From Gammaproteobacteria bacterium (lineage in GTDB: Bacteria; Pseudomonadota; Gammaproteobacteria; SZUA-229): a stretch of DNA of 13,422 nucleotides. This document shows, one piece after another, positions 13,340 through 13,422 of this stretch. The notes beneath the pieces were generated by a model. That model saw only the letters and a program-made list of their open reading frames with translations, was not told where the DNA came from and did not search any database. The stretch lies in contig DRLE01000035.1 in the NCBI GenBank assembly GCA_011051475.1, forward strand, positions 1-13,422. The letters are read 5' to 3'. Each line of letters opens with the position of its first letter. Positions within the stretch are counted from its first letter, which is position 1. Position numbers and translations under genes: made by a program.

Positions 13340-13422
13340 GTTTCGTTTATCCGCTTATAGAATAAAGACAGGCATGCTCTGTTTATTGACAATCTGCGCC
13401 AATCGTTTGACCGGCATATTTG

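Overview
This window comes from a gammaproteobacterium, most likely a sulfur-oxidising or sulfide-tolerant one. The evidence is E. coli-like versions of AccA, TilS, TruD and YccA, a tRNA-Ser(UGA) with encoded CCA, and a sulfide:quinone reductase closely resembling, from memory, that of Acidithiobacillus ferrooxidans. Base composition is even throughout. I see no insertion sequence, integrase, CRISPR array or other mark of recent transfer. It reads as ordinary chromosome with two small accessory modules.

Left module (1-4373, all minus strand, transcribed right to left): a TetR-family regulator, a 769-residue MMPL-type RND transporter, a periplasmic LolA-like protein and the start of a probable outer-membrane beta-barrel protein, cut off by the window edge. 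The order inner membrane, periplasm, outer membrane suggests an envelope export or lipid-trafficking system of unknown cargo. The tetR promoter carries a perfect dyad between its -35 and -10, as expected for autorepression, and seems to give a nearly leaderless message.

Housekeeping centre (4407-9439): an SGNH-hydrolase lipoprotein (minus) abuts or overlaps the 5' end of divergent truD (plus). Then come accA and tilS (plus), a bidirectional terminator, and a yccA-like Bax-inhibitor-1 family membrane gene (minus).

Sulfide module (9440-12616): a 358-bp control region, sqr (plus), a perfect 20-bp-stem bidirectional terminator, and a convergent PAS/AAA+/Fis regulator (minus). The regulator's sensor cysteines (54, 65, 72) have the same spacing I recall for the sulfane-sulfur sensor FisR (53, 64, 71). 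It probably senses sulfide or polysulfide and controls sqr. Two details do not fit a standard sigma54 system: its GAFTGA loop reads GAFTGC, and the sqr control region has no good sigma54 promoter near the gene. Instead a perfect TATAAT lies inside a 12-bp inverted repeat. TGACA/TGTCA half-sites recur upstream of both sqr and fisR.

Right end (12617-13422): tRNA-Ser(UGA) with promoter and strong terminator, then a 113-residue protein of unknown function (minus).
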